NCBI GenBank assembly: GCA_036522615.1
Contig: DATDFN010000380.1
Span: 1 to 7,110, forward strand
DNA from: JAJPJQ01 sp036522615
GTDB taxonomy: Bacteria > Desulfobacterota > Binatia > UBA9968
Direction of reading: 5' to 3'
Length of the DNA: 7,110 bases
Shown here: positions 6,607 through 7,110 of the stretch, piece by piece
Position numbering within the stretch: the stretch's first letter is position 1
Layout: every line of letters starts with the position of its first letter
The notes under the pieces: generated by a model
Seen by the model: only the letters and a program-made list of their open reading frames with translations
Told to the model about the DNA's origin: nothing
Database searches by the model: none
Program-made: the position numbers and the translations under genes

Positions 6607-7026
6607 GTGGTGCAGGCGCGAAAGAAGATAGCGGCCATAGCGGCTGGGTTGTTTTTTCTCGGAGCAGCCGCATGCTCGACGACAACGGGGCGTAAGGGAT
6701 TGGGCCCGCGTCCCGGGTCACCGGAATATTACGCCGAGTTGAATTCCGGCGAGCAAAAAAAGCCGACTCCATGTTCGACGTGGCTCAATCGCGGACGAGC
6801 AGGAGGTATGGTCGGCAGTGTTGTCGGCTTCATCGTCACGAGCGCGATGGGAACTCCGGTTCTGGGAATTCTCTACCAGGTCGCCGGCTACGCCGTCGGC
6901 TTTGCCGCCTCCGACCCGTGCAAGAAGAACGGCACGACGACACAGACCGCGAAATCGGCAGAAAGTGACGCCAATACCCATGCCTCCATCGCCTCTGCAA
7001 AAATAACCGAAGAAGAGTTACAGTAA
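6607..7026 (+). CDS. Small probable lipoprotein with a glycine-rich hydrophobic segment
   Basis: I do not recognise the family. The 139-residue product starts with basic residues, a hydrophobic run at 8-22 and C23 (LGAAAC), which fits a lipoprotein signal, although Ala rather than Leu at -3 makes the lipobox imperfect. The mature part has a Gly-rich hydrophobic stretch at about 66-101 (GGMVGSVVGFIV, GYAVGFAA), like the glycine-zipper segments of some outer-membrane lipoproteins, flanked by C56 and C105, which could form a disulfide. The last 35 residues are polar and rich in Thr, Ser and Lys. Two GTG codons in a row compete as start (6607 and 6610). TAAGG at 6591-6595 suits the first at 11 nt, and GGAGG at 6601-6605 suits the second at 4 nt. 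The gene follows the LysM protein by 18-21 nt, pointing to one operon and a shared envelope role. Confidence 0.8.
   Translation: MVQARKKIAAIAAGLFFLGAAACSTTTGRKGLGPRPGSPEYYAELNSGEQKKPTPCSTWLNRGRAGGMVGSVVGFIVTSAMGTPVLGILYQVAGYAVGFAASDPCKKNGTTTQTAKSAESDANTHASIASAKITEEELQ
6995..7024 (+). promoter_or_regulatory. Weak candidate promoter for the tRNA gene inside the lipoprotein 3' end
   Basis: CTGCAA (6995-7000) and TACAGT (7019-7024) are spaced by 18 nt, and a start near 7031 would give a very short tRNA 5' leader. The matches to consensus are only three and four of six, and the -10 box includes the first base of the lipoprotein stop codon. Read-through from the upstream genes is an equally good explanation of tRNA expression. 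Confidence 0.25.
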
Positions 7027-7033
7027 GGACAGA

Positions 7034-7110
7034 GCGCCCGTAGCTCAACTGGACAGAGCATCAGACTTCGGATCTGAGGGTTGGGGGTTCAAATCCCTCC
7101 GGGCGCGCCA
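7034..7110 (+). tRNA. tRNA-Arg, anticodon UCG
   Basis: All parts of a 77-nt cloverleaf can be folded by hand. The acceptor stem GCGCCCG pairs with CGGGCGC (7100-7106). The D stem is GCTC/GAGC. The anticodon stem TCAGA/TCTGA holds the loop CTTCGGA with anticodon TCG at 7068-7070, which reads CGA and, after A34 is not needed, wobble-related Arg codons. The variable loop is GGGTT. The T stem GGGGG/CCCTC has one G-T wobble around TTCAAAT. The discriminator is G and the CCA end is encoded. It starts 7 nt after the lipoprotein stop with no terminator between, so it may be processed from a shared transcript. The window ends at the final A, so nothing can be said about an attachment site beyond it. 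Confidence 0.97.

Noticed and set aside
1..7110. CRISPR array, insertion sequence, toxin-antitoxin or phage module
   Set aside because: No spaced direct repeats beyond the 14-bp-period pair, no transposase or integrase motifs, no terminal inverted repeats and no small paired toxin-like genes were seen.

Overview
The window is GC-rich (roughly 60% by eye) bacterial DNA with tightly packed genes. It looks like a proteobacterial chromosome. The bacterial-type cysteinyl-tRNA synthetase and a tRNA-Arg(UCG) with an encoded CCA end, close to what I recall from Betaproteobacteria, make that class my best guess. I cannot confirm it from 7 kb.

Left half, minus strand (1-3323): a three-gene operon read right to left. 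First comes a UbiD-family decarboxylase of 551 residues. Its stop overlaps the start of a (2Fe-2S) small subunit of a xanthine-dehydrogenase-type molybdenum enzyme by 1 nt (TAATG). One nt after that gene starts the matching molybdopterin-binding large subunit, which runs off the left edge. Pairing a prenylated-FMN decarboxylase with a molybdenum hydroxylase or reductase suggests breakdown of an aromatic or heteroaromatic acid; the substrate cannot be read from the sequence. The FAD subunit these enzymes usually need is not in the visible part.

Centre (3324-3445): a 122-bp divergent intergenic region. It carries a good sigma70-like promoter facing right, a 10-bp direct repeat with 14-bp period next to the ubiD-like start, and three short perfect palindromes.

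Right half, plus strand (3446-7110): cysS, then a secreted protein with two LysM-like domains whose gene overlaps the cysS end by 16 nt, then a small probable lipoprotein 18-21 nt later, then tRNA-Arg(UCG) 7 nt after that stop codon. No terminator is visible between any of these, so they may be one transcript joining two translation-related genes with two envelope proteins. A weak promoter candidate inside the lipoprotein 3' end could also serve the tRNA alone.

No mobile element, CRISPR array or defence gene is visible. The points most worth following up are an apparent His-to-Asp change at the metal site of the UbiD-like enzyme, its fusion into a molybdenum-enzyme operon, and the repeated architecture of the unassigned C-terminal region of the LysM protein.
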